Shown: positions 41,929 through 52,554, counted from the first letter of the stretch. The stretch is 64,000 nt of DNA from Rhodococcus opacus (GCF_012396235.1 NZ_JAAXPA010000038.1:1-64000); one strand, 5' to 3'. The notes: generated by a model not told the origin, from the letters alone. Translations and numbers: made by a program.

Positions 41929-43587
41929 ATGAGCTGGTACGACGACAGGCCCTGGATGGATCGGTACGACGAGAACACGCGTTCCGTGGGGGAGATCCCC
42001 GCCCGGACAGCGCTCCACATGTTCTCGGCCGCGGTCGAATCCGCCCCGGACGGGCCGGCCATCCGGTACCTCGGGGGCACCCTCGACTACCGCGAGGTCG
42101 ACGAACTCAGCGACGGTGTGGCCGCCTACCTCACCGAGAACGGATTCGGGAAGGGCGACCGGCTCGCAATCTACCTGCAGAACATCCCGCAGTTCGTGCT
42201 GGCGTTGCTCGGCACGTGGAAGGCGGGCGGTGTCGTCGTCCCGCTGAACCCGATGTACCGGGACGAGCTTTCTCACATCCTCACCGACGCCGGAGTCACC
42301 GCGATCGTGTGCAGCGAGAACGCGTGGGCCGATCGGGTGGCGGAGCGGGCATCCGCCGCCGGGGTGCGGATCGCGCTGACCGCGAGCGAACTCGACATCC
42401 AGACGTCCGGCGACCCACGGGTGTTCGGGGGCGTGACCCGGGTGCGCGCCGAGGGCGTGCCGGACCTGCTCGAGGTGGCCCGGGCGCGCGCGGGGGCCGG
42501 CGTGCCGGATCCCGGTCTGGTCCCGGACGACGTCGCGCTCGTGTCCTACACGTCCGGAACGAGTGGAGTCCCCAAGGGAGCGATCAACACCCACCGGAAT
42601 CTCACCGTCAACAGTTCGATCCTGCGCCTGTACGAGAGCAAGCCCGCCGGTTCGCCGATCTTCGCGCTCGCACCGCTGTTCCACATCACGGGCATGGTGT
42701 GCCAGTTGCTCACCGCGATCGACCTGGCGTCGCCGCTGATCCTCGCGTACCGGTTCGACGCAGGGGTCGTCCTCGACGCCCTCGAGCGGGAGCGGCCGGT
42801 GTTCATGGTCGGCCCGTCCACCGCCTACATGGCGCTGATGGCCCACCCCGACTTCTCCGGTGAGCGCTTCGCTTCGCTGGAGGCCGTGATGTCCGGTGGC
42901 GCCCCGCTACCCCCTGCCATCGTCGAACGGTTCCGGGAGCTGACCGGAAAGTACATCCGCAACGGCTACGGGCTCACCGAGACCAGCGCACCGTGCGTCG
43001 TCGTCCCGCCGAACCTGGAGGCGCCGGTCGATCCGTCGTCGGGCACGCTGGCGATCGGCCTGCCCCTTCCGTCCGCCGTGATCCGGATCGTCGGGGAGGA
43101 CGGGCACGACCTCGACCCGCTCGAAGTCGGGGAGATCGCCGTCGACGGGCCGATGGTCGTGCCCGCGTACTGGAACAAGCCGGACGCCACGGCGCAGTCG
43201 CTGCCCGGCGGCCGGTTGCTCACCGGCGATGTGGGCTTCATGGACGCCCAGGGCTGGGTGTACGTCGTCGATCGCAAGAAGGACATGATCAACGCGTCCG
43301 GGTTCAAGGTCTGGCCGCGCGAGGTCGAGGACGTCCTGTACCGGCACCCGGCAGTCCGGGAGGCCGCCGTCGTCGGCGAGCCGGACAGCTACCGCGGCGA
43401 GACCGTCGCCGCGTTCGTCAGCCTCCGCCCCGGGCAGACGGTCGAGACGGACGACCTCGTCGAGTACTGCCGGGAGCGGCTGGCGAGCTACAAGGCCCCG
43501 AGGCGCGTCGAGATCGTCGACGAACTGCCCAAGACGGCCAGTGGGAAGATCCTCCGACGCGAAATGCGCCGCAGCACCCCGGCCTGA
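41929..43587 (+). CDS. Acyl-CoA synthetase (AMP-forming)
   Basis: A 552-residue adenylate-forming ligase: LVSYTSGTSGVPKGAINTH (A3), APLFHITGM, RNGYGLTETSAPCVV (A5), VGEIAVDGPMVVPAYWNK, LLTGDVGFMDAQGW (A7), KKDMINASGFKVWPREVED (A8) and the catalytic lysine in PKTASGKILRREMR (A10). It is the last gene of the operon. It would activate the free acid that the dehydrogenases then oxidise. The INASGFKVWPREVE form is shared with the synthetase at 5353 (INVSGYKVWPREVE), so the two are probably related. Its stop is 29 bases from the convergent gene, with no clear terminator. Confidence 0.92.
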   Translation: MSWYDDRPWMDRYDENTRSVGEIPARTALHMFSAAVESAPDGPAIRYLGGTLDYREVDELSDGVAAYLTENGFGKGDRLAIYLQNIPQFVLALLGTWKAGGVVVPLNPMYRDELSHILTDAGVTAIVCSENAWADRVAERASAAGVRIALTASELDIQTSGDPRVFGGVTRVRAEGVPDLLEVARARAGAGVPDPGLVPDDVALVSYTSGTSGVPKGAINTHRNLTVNSSILRLYESKPAGSPIFALAPLFHITGMVCQLLTAIDLASPLILAYRFDAGVVLDALERERPVFMVGPSTAYMALMAHPDFSGERFASLEAVMSGGAPLPPAIVERFRELTGKYIRNGYGLTETSAPCVVVPPNLEAPVDPSSGTLAIGLPLPSAVIRIVGEDGHDLDPLEVGEIAVDGPMVVPAYWNKPDATAQSLPGGRLLTGDVGFMDAQGWVYVVDRKKDMINASGFKVWPREVEDVLYRHPAVREAAVVGEPDSYRGETVAAFVSLRPGQTVETDDLVEYCRERLASYKAPRRVEIVDELPKTASGKILRREMRRSTPA

Positions 43588-43616
43588 GCCCGCCGCCGTC
43601 CCGTTCGTTCCGACGA

Positions 43617-44777
43617 TCAGGCGAGAACGGGGTGCGGGTAGTCCGCCGCGCGGTGCTGGAACGACAGGATCCGGGGGTTCTGCACGACCCCGTCGCGGAT
43701 CTCGACGGCCCGCCGGATCGTGTCGCTGCGGTCCCAGGCGGCGGGTCCGTCGAGGACCGTCCCCAGGTGCGGGAGCAGGGCCTCGCTGATCTCCCACGTC
43801 GCCGAATTCCACAGGTAGGACGGGCTGTGATCGACCGCGTAGTAGCGGACGTTCTCACCGATCATGAACGTCGGATCGGCGAACGACGTGGGCCGGGCCC
43901 AGCTGAAGCCCATTCCCTCGTCGCAGGACACGTCGACGACGAGGCTGCCGGGCAGGAGGGTCTCGACGTCCGAGTCGATCAGGAACGTCAGCGGCGACTC
44001 CGTGTCCTGCAGGACGCAGTTGACGATGATGTCGTGCCGGGCGAGGAATCCGGCGAGCGGCATCCGGCCCTCGTCCGTGGTGACGTGGCTGCGGCGCGGA
44101 TCGGCGTCGTCGTGATCGAACTGCACGATCTCCGCGGAGTGGATCGGCGAGCTCACGGCGGTGACCCCGCGCTGGGTGACGACGTGGACGTCGTGGATGC
44201 CCAGGGCGTTCAGCGCGGTGACGGCGCCGCGGGCGGTGGCACCGAAGCCGAGGACCACGGCGCGGAGACGGCGGCCGTAGTCGCCGGTCGAACCCGCGAT
44301 CGACAGGGCGTGCAGCACCGAGCTGTATCCGGCGAGCTCGTTGTTCTTGTGGAAGACATGGAGCTGGAACGACCCCTCGACGCTCCAGTGGTTCATGGCC
44401 TCGAACGCGATCAACGTGAGGTGGCGATCGACGGCCACCTGGGTGAGCTCCGTGTCCTGGACGCAGTGCGGCCACCCCCACAGGATCTGGCCGTCACGCA
44501 GGTCCGCCAGATCCTTCGCGAGAGGTTTGGGCAGCAGGAGGACGTCGTTGTGCTCGATCAGCTGCTCCCGGGTGCGCAGACCGCCCACCGACAGGGCCAG
44601 CTGCTCGTCGGACACGCCGAAGGGCTCTCCGTAGCCGTACTCGAGATGGATGCGGCCACGGAGGTCGGGGTCGATCCGGTCGAAGTGGAGCGGGTGGATC
44701 GGGAGCCGGCGTTCGTCGGTTTTGCTCGAACGCGCGACGACGCCGAGGGTGAGTGGATGAGAGCGGTGTTGCTGCAC
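43617..44777 (-). CDS. Alanine dehydrogenase/carboxyethylornithine-synthase-like protein
   Basis: A 386-residue protein of the alanine dehydrogenase/pyridine nucleotide transhydrogenase N-terminal fold. The NAD(P) loop is VVLGFGATARGAVTALNALG, and the N-terminal part has KTDERRLPIHPLHFDRIDP with EYGYGEPFG. It is nearest to N5-(carboxyethyl)ornithine synthase and related opine-type dehydrogenases, which couple an amino acid to pyruvate by reductive amination. GTG at 44777 is chosen because AAGGGA lies at good distance; upstream residues of the longer frame are low in complexity. The metabolic role in this organism is unknown. Confidence 0.78.
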   Translation of the reverse strand: MQQHRSHPLTLGVVARSSKTDERRLPIHPLHFDRIDPDLRGRIHLEYGYGEPFGVSDEQLALSVGGLRTREQLIEHNDVLLLPKPLAKDLADLRDGQILWGWPHCVQDTELTQVAVDRHLTLIAFEAMNHWSVEGSFQLHVFHKNNELAGYSSVLHALSIAGSTGDYGRRLRAVVLGFGATARGAVTALNALGIHDVHVVTQRGVTAVSSPIHSAEIVQFDHDDADPRRSHVTTDEGRMPLAGFLARHDIIVNCVLQDTESPLTFLIDSDVETLLPGSLVVDVSCDEGMGFSWARPTSFADPTFMIGENVRYYAVDHSPSYLWNSATWEISEALLPHLGTVLDGPAAWDRSDTIRRAVEIRDGVVQNPRILSFQHRAADYPHPVLA

Positions 44778-44990
44778 AGGGTGTCCCTTGGTCGACACTG
44801 CCGGAGAGAGTCTTCGGCAGAGAGTTGTTGCCGCGGAACCCGCAATGGAGGAGGCCAGCGTTCGATCGATGTGCGCGGCATCTGCCGGCGCGGCTGCAGC
44901 TCTCGACAAAGCCCGAGGAGATCACTCGGGGAAGACTGGTAGCACCAGAGAGAAAGGCTGCGCCGCGACAGGCGACGCAGTTCCTCGTGG

Positions 44991-45063
44991 TGCCCCCGGC
45001 AGGATTCGAACCTGCGACCTTTCGCTCCGGAGGCGAACGCTCTATCCCCTGAGCTACGGGGGC
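44991..45063 (-). tRNA. tRNA-Arg (CCG)
   Basis: On the leftward strand the cloverleaf has acceptor GCCCCCG pairing with CGGGGGC and discriminator A, D arm GCTCAGGGGATAGAGC, anticodon loop CTCCGGA (anticodon CCG, arginine CGG codons) and T arm GCAGGTTCGAATCCTGC. CCA is not encoded. It lies 4.4 kb from argS, with no link beyond chance shown. Confidence 0.95.
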
Positions 45064-45229
45064 GCACCGGAAATCCGGTGTGCCGATTGGGCTGGCCAAT
45101 CGTAGCGCATGGGTAGTGGGATCGACCAAATCGGTCCCCCTACTTCGTGGACTCGCCCCGGTAGCGGCCCGAACACGCCTAGTGTCGGGAGGACGTGGAC
45201 GCTCGCGAACTCCCGGGGAGGGGTCGAGA

Positions 45230-47632
45230 ATGACCGATGGACGGCAGGTCGGGTCGCAGGACTCCGACGGGCACTATTCCGATTCCGACCTCGATCTGGA
45301 CCTGCGGTGGTGGGCAGCGGCCAACTATCTGACGGTCGCGCAGATCTACCTGCAGGACAACGCGCTTCTGCGTGCGCCGCTGCGCCCCGAACACATCAAA
45401 CCCCGGCTCCTCGGGCACTGGGGGACGAGCCCGGGTCTGTCGATGATCTACGCCCTGCTGAACCGTCTCATCCGCCGGACCGACACCGACTGTCTCTACG
45501 TGACGGGTCCCGGACACGGTGGCCCTGCGCTCGTCGCCGCCACGTACCTGGAGGGGACGTACTCCGAGGTGTACCCGGGCGTGTCCCGCGATGCCGCCGG
45601 TATCCACCGTCTCTGCCGGCAGTTCTCGACGCCGGGTGGCATCCCGAGTCACGTCAGTGTGCAGACGCCGGGCAGCATCCACGAGGGCGGCGAGCTCGGC
45701 TACGCTCTCGCGCATGCCGCCGGGGCGGCATTCGATCACCCGAACCTGTTGGTGGCGTGCGTGATCGGAGACGGCGAGGCCGAGACCGGACCACTGTCCG
45801 GTTCGTGGAAACTCCCCGCATTCCTCAATCCGGAACGTGACGGAGCGGTGTTGCCGATCCTGCACGTCAACGGAGCGAAGATCGCCGGGCCCACCGTCTA
45901 CGGTCGCAGCAGCGACGCGGACGTCGAGGCGTTCCTCGGCGGTCAGGGCTGGGCGCCGACCGTCGTCTCCGGCGACGACCCGAGGCAGGTCTTCCCGGCG
46001 CTGCATCGCGCCCTCACCGACGCGCACGCAGCGATCTCCGACCTGCAGCGGGAGGCGCGGGCCGGCCGGCGCAGCGCAGCCAAGTGGCCGGCGATCGTGC
46101 TGCGGACCCCGAAGGGCTGGACCGGTCCGCGCACCGTCGACGGCGTGCTCGTCGAGGGCACGCACCGGGCGCATCAGGTTCCGCTGTCGGGGGTGCGGAC
46201 CGACGAGGCGCATCTGCGTCAGCTCGAGGAGTGGATGCGGTCCTACGGCCCCGGTGAACTGTTCGACTCCTCCGGCGCACTCGTTCCGGACCTCGAGCGG
46301 CTCGCGCCGCAGGGCGACAAGCGGATGGGTTCGTCGCCGTACGCGAACGGCGGCCGCCTGCGTGCCGATCTTCCCGTGCCGCCGCTGGAGAAGTACGCGC
46401 TCGCGATCGAGAAGCCCGGCACCACCGTCCACGAGACCACCCGGGTGCTCGGGGAACTGCTCCGCGACCTGTACGTCGCTACCACCACGCCCGACGGCGG
46501 TGGATACTTCCGGCTGTTCTGCCCGGACGAAACGGCCAGCAACCGGTTGGGCGCCGTGTTCGAGGTGACCGACCGCTGCTGGCAGCTGCCGGTCACCGAC
46601 TACGACGACGGACTGTCGGCCCGCGGCCGGGTGATGGAAGTGCTCAGCGAGCACCTCTGCGAGGGATGGCTGGAGGGATATCTGCTGTCGGGGCGGCACG
46701 GGCTGTTCGCCAGCTACGAGGCGTTCGCGATGGTGAGCGTGTCGATGCTCGTCCAGCACACGAAGTGGCTGCAGCACGCGGTGGATCTGCCGTGGCGGGC
46801 ACCGGTGGCGTCGCTGAACGTCCTGCTGACCAGCACGTGCTGGCGCAACGACCACAACGGGTTCAGTCATCAGGGGCCGGGCATGATCGACGCCGTCATC
46901 CCGCTCGCACCGGATGTCGTCCGGATCTGGCTGCCACCCGACTCGAACACTCTGCTCTCCATCGCCGACCACTGCCTCCGCAGCACCGACCACGTCAATC
47001 TCATCGTGGTCGACAAGCAGCCGCACCTGCAGTACCTGACCCTCGCGGAGGCGCATGCGCACTGCGCGGCCGGGGCGTCGGTGTGGGAGTGGGCGGGGAC
47101 GGAAGGCGCGGTGGGCGCCGACCCGGACGTCGTGCTCGCCGCCGCCGGGGACGTCCCGACCCAGGAGATCCTCGCCGCGGCGCAGTTGCTGCGCGAACAC
47201 ACGCCGGACCTGGTCACCCGGGTGGTCAACGTCGTCGACCTGATGGGGTTGCTCACCCCCACCGAACACCCGCACGGATTCGACGCACGCATGTTCCTCG
47301 ACCTGTTCACCGCGGACACGGACGTGGTGTTCGCGTTCCACGGGTACTCGCGCGCCGTCCACGAGCTGATCCACGGGCGTCCCGCCCCGGACCGGTTCCA
47401 CGTTCGCGGCTTCAGCGAACAGGGCACCACGACGACACCGTTCGACATGGTCGTGCTCAACCGGATGAGCCGCTATCACCTGGTCCTCGAGGCGCTGCGA
47501 CGCACGCGGAGAGAGCCGGCCGGTGCCGGCGAACTGGCCGATTTCTGCCTCCGGCAACTCGAACGGCACGGCGAATACGTCGTCGCGCACCTCGAGGACA
47601 TGCCCGAGGTGCGCGACTGGACGTGGTCGTGA
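45230..47632 (+). CDS. xfp: Xylulose-5-phosphate/fructose-6-phosphate phosphoketolase
   Basis: An 800-residue thiamine-diphosphate enzyme that splits xylulose 5-phosphate or fructose 6-phosphate with phosphate to acetyl phosphate plus a triose or tetrose phosphate. Marks: RWWAAANYLTVAQIYLQDN, LLGHWGTSPGL, VTGPGHGGPA, the ThDP motif GDGEAETGPLSGSW, LHVNGAKIAGPT, the activating region SNRLGAVFEVTDR and the ending EYVVAHLEDMPEVRDW. Length is normal. The ATG at 45230 follows GGGGAGGGG. It is a monocistronic gene with its stop nine bases from the convergent DUF305 gene. Confidence 0.96.
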   Translation: MTDGRQVGSQDSDGHYSDSDLDLDLRWWAAANYLTVAQIYLQDNALLRAPLRPEHIKPRLLGHWGTSPGLSMIYALLNRLIRRTDTDCLYVTGPGHGGPALVAATYLEGTYSEVYPGVSRDAAGIHRLCRQFSTPGGIPSHVSVQTPGSIHEGGELGYALAHAAGAAFDHPNLLVACVIGDGEAETGPLSGSWKLPAFLNPERDGAVLPILHVNGAKIAGPTVYGRSSDADVEAFLGGQGWAPTVVSGDDPRQVFPALHRALTDAHAAISDLQREARAGRRSAAKWPAIVLRTPKGWTGPRTVDGVLVEGTHRAHQVPLSGVRTDEAHLRQLEEWMRSYGPGELFDSSGALVPDLERLAPQGDKRMGSSPYANGGRLRADLPVPPLEKYALAIEKPGTTVHETTRVLGELLRDLYVATTTPDGGGYFRLFCPDETASNRLGAVFEVTDRCWQLPVTDYDDGLSARGRVMEVLSEHLCEGWLEGYLLSGRHGLFASYEAFAMVSVSMLVQHTKWLQHAVDLPWRAPVASLNVLLTSTCWRNDHNGFSHQGPGMIDAVIPLAPDVVRIWLPPDSNTLLSIADHCLRSTDHVNLIVVDKQPHLQYLTLAEAHAHCAAGASVWEWAGTEGAVGADPDVVLAAAGDVPTQEILAAAQLLREHTPDLVTRVVNVVDLMGLLTPTEHPHGFDARMFLDLFTADTDVVFAFHGYSRAVHELIHGRPAPDRFHVRGFSEQGTTTTPFDMVVLNRMSRYHLVLEALRRTRREPAGAGELADFCLRQLERHGEYVVAHLEDMPEVRDWTWS

Positions 47633-47641
47633 AGCCGGAAG

Positions 47642-48352
47642 TCAGTTCATCGGGAGGGGAGCAGCGCCCTTCGCGGTGAGCATGTTCGTCATCACCGTCG
47701 ACTCGCTCTGCTGGGTGTCCACCATCGTCTGCGCGAGAGAGCGCACCGCGTCCTCCGACGCGTGCTGGGCCGCGTACTCCATCATCGGAAGTCCGCCCTG
47801 GTGGTGACGCAGCATCAGCTGGAGGTACAGGACGTCGACGGCCGGACCGGTGGCCTGACGCAACGCGGCCATGTCCTCCGAGGACGCCATGCCCGGCATC
47901 TTCGACATCGATCCCATGTGCCCGCTGTCGGCGGATCCGTGGTCGTGACCGTCCGAGTGCTCGGATTCCATCCAGCCCATGTAGCCGCCGGACGGCAGCG
48001 CCGGCTGATCCCACAGCGCGAGCCAGCCCTGCATCTGCCCGAGCTGATTCTGCTGCGTGGTGAGGATGTCGTACGCGAGGCCGCGCACCGCCGGGTCGGT
48101 GGCGCCCGCCAGCGCGATCGCCGACATCTCCACCGCCTGGCTGTGATGCACGCTCATGTCCTGCGCGAATCCGACGTCGACGGAACCGGCCTCGGGAACC
48201 GGGGCGCCGGAGTCCTCGAGCGGAAGCCGGGCGAGGAACCCGAGCGCGAATCCGAGGGCGATGGCGCCGATCAGCCCGATGACCAGCAGCGCTGTGCGCT
48301 GACTGGGCCGGGACGGGGCTGGATTGGCTGCGGGTTCGGCTGAACTAGCCAT
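47642..48352 (-). CDS. DUF305 (ferritin-like, metal-binding) membrane-anchored protein
   Basis: A 236-residue protein with one N-terminal membrane segment (LLVIGLIGAIALGFALGFL, about 22-41) and a DUF305 domain outside the membrane. The domain's two histidine motifs are MSVHHSQAVEM and LMLRHHQGGLPM. Between them is a linker rich in His and Met, HSDGHDHGSADSGHMGSMSK, suited to copper or silver binding. DUF305 proteins are linked to copper handling in many bacteria. The ATG at 48352 lies within the last codons of the DUF3105 gene (8-base overlap), so the two are made together. Confidence 0.85.
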   Translation of the reverse strand: MASSAEPAANPAPSRPSQRTALLVIGLIGAIALGFALGFLARLPLEDSGAPVPEAGSVDVGFAQDMSVHHSQAVEMSAIALAGATDPAVRGLAYDILTTQQNQLGQMQGWLALWDQPALPSGGYMGWMESEHSDGHDHGSADSGHMGSMSKMPGMASSEDMAALRQATGPAVDVLYLQLMLRHHQGGLPMMEYAAQHASEDAVRSLAQTMVDTQQSESTVMTNMLTAKGAAPLPMN

Positions 48353-49265
48353 TGCCGCCCTCAGCCGGCGCCTGCTGCAGATCGGACGGCAGCTGCAGGT
48401 CGCTCGGGAGCTGCATGCCGCTGGGCAGCTGCGCCCCCGCGCCACCGGACTCGGACTGGTCGGGGCTGATACCGCCACCGTCCATCGGCACCGCGTCCGC
48501 GCCGGGTGCGCTCGGGTCGAACGGCGGCGGGTTGTCGGGGTCGAAACCGGAGCCCGGGATGGACGAGCAGCTCGCGCCGACCTCCGGGTAGGTGTTCTTG
48601 TTGATCCGCAGCGCGGTGATGAACTGGTCGATGCGCTCGTCGTCGACGCTGTCCAGCTTCAGCTGGTGCCCCCACGACTGCAGCGAGACCGGGCTGTCGA
48701 GGCCCGGGAACGGCGACATCAGCGTGTACGTCTCGCCGTCCACCTTGTCCTTCAGCGTCTCGACCTGGTCGGCGGACAGCTCGTCCGGGTTGTAGGCGAT
48801 CCACACGGCGCCGTGCTCGAGCGAGTGCACGGCGTTCTCGGTGCGGATCGCGTTCGGGTAGACCGTGCCGGTGCACGTCGCCCAGATGGCGTCGTGCGGG
48901 CCACCGAACGGGGGCGACTGGTCGTACGCGACGCGCTGCGTCGGCTGGATGTGGATGCCGGCCGGGTAGTCGACCTTGACGACGCCGTCGATGTTGACCG
49001 ACGGGTCGGGATTCTCGACGCTCGGTGCGTACTTCGCGGCTTCTTCCTTGGCCTGGTACTTGGGGACCAGGTTGATCGCGAGGATCGCCACGAGTGCGAG
49101 AACGGCAGCTCCGGCGCCGATCGTCAGCCAGGGGATGGTCCGCGGAGCGGACGCGCCACCCTTGACTTTCGCGCCGCCGCTCCTCTTCTTGGCGGCCTTG
49201 ATGGCCTTCGCCGACTTCGCGCCCGAGTTCTTATCGGGACCGCGACTTTCCGAACCGCTTGGCAT
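48345..49265 (-). CDS. DUF3105 membrane-anchored protein
   Basis: A 306-residue protein: basic N-terminus of about 43 residues with Lys/Ala repeats, one membrane segment (LTIGAGAAVLALVAILAINL), then a DUF3105 domain outside the membrane with PPFGGPHDAIWATCTGTVY, AVHSLEHGAVWIAYNPDEL and SPFPGLDSPVSLQSWGHQL. The histidines of GGPH, SLEHG and WGH suggest a metal site. It ends with a Pro/Gln-rich tail with repeats of LPSDLQLPSDLQ. Function is unestablished. The ATG at 49265 gives the usual basic start; it is divergent from argS and in an operon with the DUF305 gene. Confidence 0.85.
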   Translation of the reverse strand: MPSGSESRGPDKNSGAKSAKAIKAAKKRSGGAKVKGGASAPRTIPWLTIGAGAAVLALVAILAINLVPKYQAKEEAAKYAPSVENPDPSVNIDGVVKVDYPAGIHIQPTQRVAYDQSPPFGGPHDAIWATCTGTVYPNAIRTENAVHSLEHGAVWIAYNPDELSADQVETLKDKVDGETYTLMSPFPGLDSPVSLQSWGHQLKLDSVDDERIDQFITALRINKNTYPEVGASCSSIPGSGFDPDNPPPFDPSAPGADAVPMDGGGISPDQSESGGAGAQLPSGMQLPSDLQLPSDLQQAPAEGGNG

Positions 49266-49469
49266 CGATTGTGATCTTTCGGTGTGTGGGTTACGGGCGC
49301 TCGACCCCCGGTAACCGGAAGCTGAGGGCCGGGACTCAGGGCGACACCACTGTACTTTCCCACCCTGAGCGCAACCTGGGAGAGTGGCCGCGGCCACGCT
49401 CGCCGGCGGTCGCCGGGCCCGCGGCGGGACTCGCGGGAAGGCGGATCACCGCCCGGGACGCGTTGGCCA

Positions 49470-49475
49470 TAGGAT
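49470..49475 (+). promoter_or_regulatory. -10 element for near-leaderless argS transcription
   Basis: TAGGAT ends eight bases before the argS GTG at 49484, putting the expected transcript start at or within two bases of the start codon. No ribosome-binding site is seen there, so argS may be leaderless, common in actinobacteria. No clear -35. Confidence 0.4.
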
Positions 49476-49483
49476 AGATACCT

Positions 49484-51136
49484 GTGACTCCAGCTGACCT
49501 TGCCGAACTGCTCCGCGGAACCGCCGCGAAAGTGCTCGCCGAACGCGGACTCGACGTGTCCGTGCTTCCCGAAACTCTCACGGTCGAGCGTCCGCGCAAT
49601 CCCGAGCACGGCGATTACGCCACCAACGTCGCGATGCAGGTGGCCAAGAAGGTCGGTACCAACCCGCGTGAGCTGGCCGGCTGGCTCGCCGAGGCGCTGA
49701 CCGCGGCCGCGGGCATCGACAGCGCCGACATCGCGGGCCCGGGATTCCTCAACATCCGCCTGGCCGCCGACGCGCAGGGCGCGATCGTCGCGAAGATCCT
49801 CGAGGAGGGTGCCGCGTTCGGGTCCGGACACACGCTCGACGGCAAGAAGATCAACCTCGAGTTCGTCTCGGCCAACCCCACCGGCCCCATCCACCTCGGT
49901 GGAACGCGCTGGGCGGCCGTGGGCGACGCGCTGGGCCGGATCCTGTCCACCCAGGGCGCGGCAGTCACCCGCGAGTACTACTTCAACGACCACGGCGCCC
50001 AGATCGACCGGTTCTCCCGCTCGCTGATCGCGGCCGCCAAGGGTGAACCCGCCCCCGAGGACGGCTACGCGGGCGCGTACATCGCCGACATCGCCACCCA
50101 GGTGCAGCAGCAGCGCCCCGACGTGCTGGAACTGCCCGCGGGCGAGCAGCAGGAAGTCTTCCGCGCCATCGGCGTCGACCTGATGTTCGCCCACATCAAG
50201 CGCACCCTGCACGAGTTCGGCGTCGACTTCGACGTCTACTTCCACGAGAACTCGCTGTTCGAGTCCGGTGCGGTGGAGAAGGCCGTCGAGACGCTCAAGG
50301 ACTCCGGCAACCTGTTCCAGGAGGACGGCGCCTGGTGGCTCAAGAGCACCGACTTCGGCGACGACAAGGACCGCGTCGTCATCAAGAGCGACGGCAACGC
50401 GGCGTACATCGCCGGTGACATCGCCTACTTCCAGGACAAGCGCTCCCGCGGCTTCGACCTGTGCATCTACATGCTCGGTGCCGACCACCACGGGTACATC
50501 GGCCGGCTCAAGGCGGCCGCGGCCGCGTTCGGCGACGACCCCGACACCGTCGAGGTGCTGATCGGCCAGATGGTGAACCTCGTCCGCGACGGTGTGGCCG
50601 TGAAGATGAGCAAGCGCGCCGGGACGGTCATCACCCTCGACGACCTCGTCGAGGCGATCGGCGTCGACGCGTCGCGGTACGCGATGATCCGGTCGTCGGT
50701 GGATTCGAGCATCGACATCGACCTCGAACTGTGGACGAGCACCGGCAACGAGAACCCGGTGTACTACGTGCAATACGCGCACGCCCGCCTGTCGGCCATC
50801 GCCCGCAACGCCGCCGACCTCGGTGTCGCGGTCACGGATCCCGACTTCTCGCTGCTCGTCACGGAGCAGGAGGGCGATCTGATCCGCACCCTCGGCGAGT
50901 ACCCGCGCGTCGTCACCAGTGCCGCGAATCTGCGTGAGCCGCACCGCATTGCGCGGTATCTCGAGGAGCTGGCCGGTGCCTATCACCGGTTCTACGGCGC
51001 CTGCCGGATCCTGCCCCAGGGCGACGAGGAAATCGGCCCGCTGCACATCGCGCGACTGGCGCTGTGCGACGCGTCCCGTCAGGTCCTGTCCAACGGGCTG
51101 GCCCTGCTCGGCGTCAGCGCACCGGAGCAGATGTGA
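49484..51136 (+). CDS. argS: Arginyl-tRNA synthetase
   Basis: A 550-residue class I synthetase. The HIGH motif is in the [20 protein letters not shown] segment as HLGG, a form also seen in mycobacterial ArgS; KMSKR is intact in [10 protein letters not shown]. The N-terminal additional domain ([19 protein letters not shown]) and C-terminal DALR anticodon domain ([16 protein letters not shown]) are both present. It charges tRNA-Arg. It starts the long core-gene run; its stop overlaps lysA's GTG (GTGA). Confidence 0.96.
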   Translation: MTPADLAELLRGTAAKVLAERGLDVSVLPETLTVERPRNPEHGDYATNVAMQVAKKVGTNPRELAGWLAEALTAAAGIDSADIAGPGFLNIRLAADAQGAIVAKILEEGAAFGSGHTLDGKKINLEFVSANPTGPIHLGGTRWAAVGDALGRILSTQGAAVTREYYFNDHGAQIDRFSRSLIAAAKGEPAPEDGYAGAYIADIATQVQQQRPDVLELPAGEQQEVFRAIGVDLMFAHIKRTLHEFGVDFDVYFHENSLFESGAVEKAVETLKDSGNLFQEDGAWWLKSTDFGDDKDRVVIKSDGNAAYIAGDIAYFQDKRSRGFDLCIYMLGADHHGYIGRLKAAAAAFGDDPDTVEVLIGQMVNLVRDGVAVKMSKRAGTVITLDDLVEAIGVDASRYAMIRSSVDSSIDIDLELWTSTGNENPVYYVQYAHARLSAIARNAADLGVAVTDPDFSLLVTEQEGDLIRTLGEYPRVVTSAANLREPHRIARYLEELAGAYHRFYGACRILPQGDEEIGPLHIARLALCDASRQVLSNGLALLGVSAPEQM

Positions 51137-52554
51137 ACGCGCACCCCGCAGGTCCCAAGCACGCCGAACAGCTGCACGCACCCGGTCTGCCCGAACGTCC
51201 CGCCGACGCGGCCGCATTCGCCGCACTCTCTCCCGAGGTGTGGCCCCGCAACGCGCACCGCGCCGCGGACGGAGTCGTCAGCCTGGCGGGCATCCCGGTC
51301 ACCGAACTGGCCGAGAAGTACGGCACCCCATTGTTCGTGGTCGACGAGGACGACTTCCGGTCCCGCTGCCGCGACATGGCCCGTGCGTTCGGGTCCACCG
51401 CCAAGGTGCACTACGCATCCAAGGCGTTCCTGTGCGGCGAGATCGCCCGCTGGGTCGCCGACGAGGGCCTGTCCCTGGACGTCGCGTCGGGCGGTGAACT
51501 GGCGGTCGCCCTGCACGCCGGATTCCCGGCGGAGCGAATTGCCATGCACGGCAACAACAAATCGGTCGCCGAGCTGACCGCCGCCGTGTCGGCCCGGGTC
51601 GGGCACATCGTGCTCGACTCCGCCACGGAGATCGACCGCCTCGACAAGGTGGCCGCCGAAGCCGGTGTGCTGCAGGACGTTCTGATCCGCGTGACGGTCG
51701 GAGTCGAGGCACACACCCACGAATTCATCTCCACGGCCCACGAGGACCAGAAGTTCGGGTTCTCGCTCGCGGGCGGAAAGGCGATCGACGCGGTCCGCCG
51801 GGTCTTCGCCGCCGACAATCTGCGGCTGGTCGGACTCCACAGCCACATCGGCTCGCAGATCTTCGACGTCGACGGCTTCGAGTTGGCCGCACACCGCGTG
51901 ATCGGGCTGCTGCGGGACGTCGTCGCGGAGTTCGGCGTGGACAAGACCGCCCAGATCTCGATCATCGACCTCGGCGGCGGCATGGGAATCTCCTACGTCC
52001 CCACCGACGACCCGCCGCCGGTCGACCAGCTCGCCGCCAAACTCGGCGACATCGTGCGCAACGAGTCGGCGCTCGCCGGTCTGCCGGAGCCGACGCTGGC
52101 CGTCGAACCCGGACGCGCGATCGCCGGACCCGGCACGGTGACGCTGTACGAGGTCGGCACCATCAAGGACGTCACCGTCGGCGCCAACCTCACCCGCCGG
52201 TACGTCAGCGTCGACGGCGGAATGAGCGACAACATCCGTACCGCGCTGTACCAGGCGGAGTACGAGGCCAAACTGGTCTCGCGGGTCAGCGACGCGGCAC
52301 CGGTGGTGTCCCGCGTCGTCGGTAAGCACTGCGAGTCCGGCGACGTCGTGATCCGCGACACCTGGATGCCCGAGGACATCGACGCCGGCGATTTGCTCGC
52401 CGTCGCGGCCACCGGTGCATACTGCTATTCGATGTCGAGCAGGTACAACCTGCTCGCCCGCCCTGCCGTGGTGGCGGTGCGCGACGGACAGTCGCGCGTG
52501 ATCCTCCGGAGGGAAACCGTGGAAGACCTGCTGAGCTTGGAGGTACAGGAGTGA
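51133..52554 (+). CDS. lysA: Diaminopimelate decarboxylase
   Basis: A 473-residue PLP enzyme of fold type III that makes L-lysine from meso-diaminopimelate. The PLP lysine is K97 in [10 protein letters not shown]; other marks are [44 protein letters not shown], the active-site CESGD and [11 protein letters not shown]. The GTG overlapping argS is chosen; the first 45 residues are an N-terminal extension as in mycobacterial LysA. The operon continues directly into hom. Confidence 0.96.
   Translation: MNAHPAGPKHAEQLHAPGLPERPADAAAFAALSPEVWPRNAHRAADGVVSLAGIPVTELAEKYGTPLFVVDEDDFRSRCRDMARAFGSTAKVHYASKAFLCGEIARWVADEGLSLDVASGGELAVALHAGFPAERIAMHGNNKSVAELTAAVSARVGHIVLDSATEIDRLDKVAAEAGVLQDVLIRVTVGVEAHTHEFISTAHEDQKFGFSLAGGKAIDAVRRVFAADNLRLVGLHSHIGSQIFDVDGFELAAHRVIGLLRDVVAEFGVDKTAQISIIDLGGGMGISYVPTDDPPPVDQLAAKLGDIVRNESALAGLPEPTLAVEPGRAIAGPGTVTLYEVGTIKDVTVGANLTRRYVSVDGGMSDNIRTALYQAEYEAKLVSRVSDAAPVVSRVVGKHCESGDVVIRDTWMPEDIDAGDLLAVAATGAYCYSMSSRYNLLARPAVVAVRDGQSRVILRRETVEDLLSLEVQE

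Noticed and set aside
45179-47590. An 803-codon leftward open frame
   Set aside because: Antisense to phosphoketolase, which is complete and has all its motifs.
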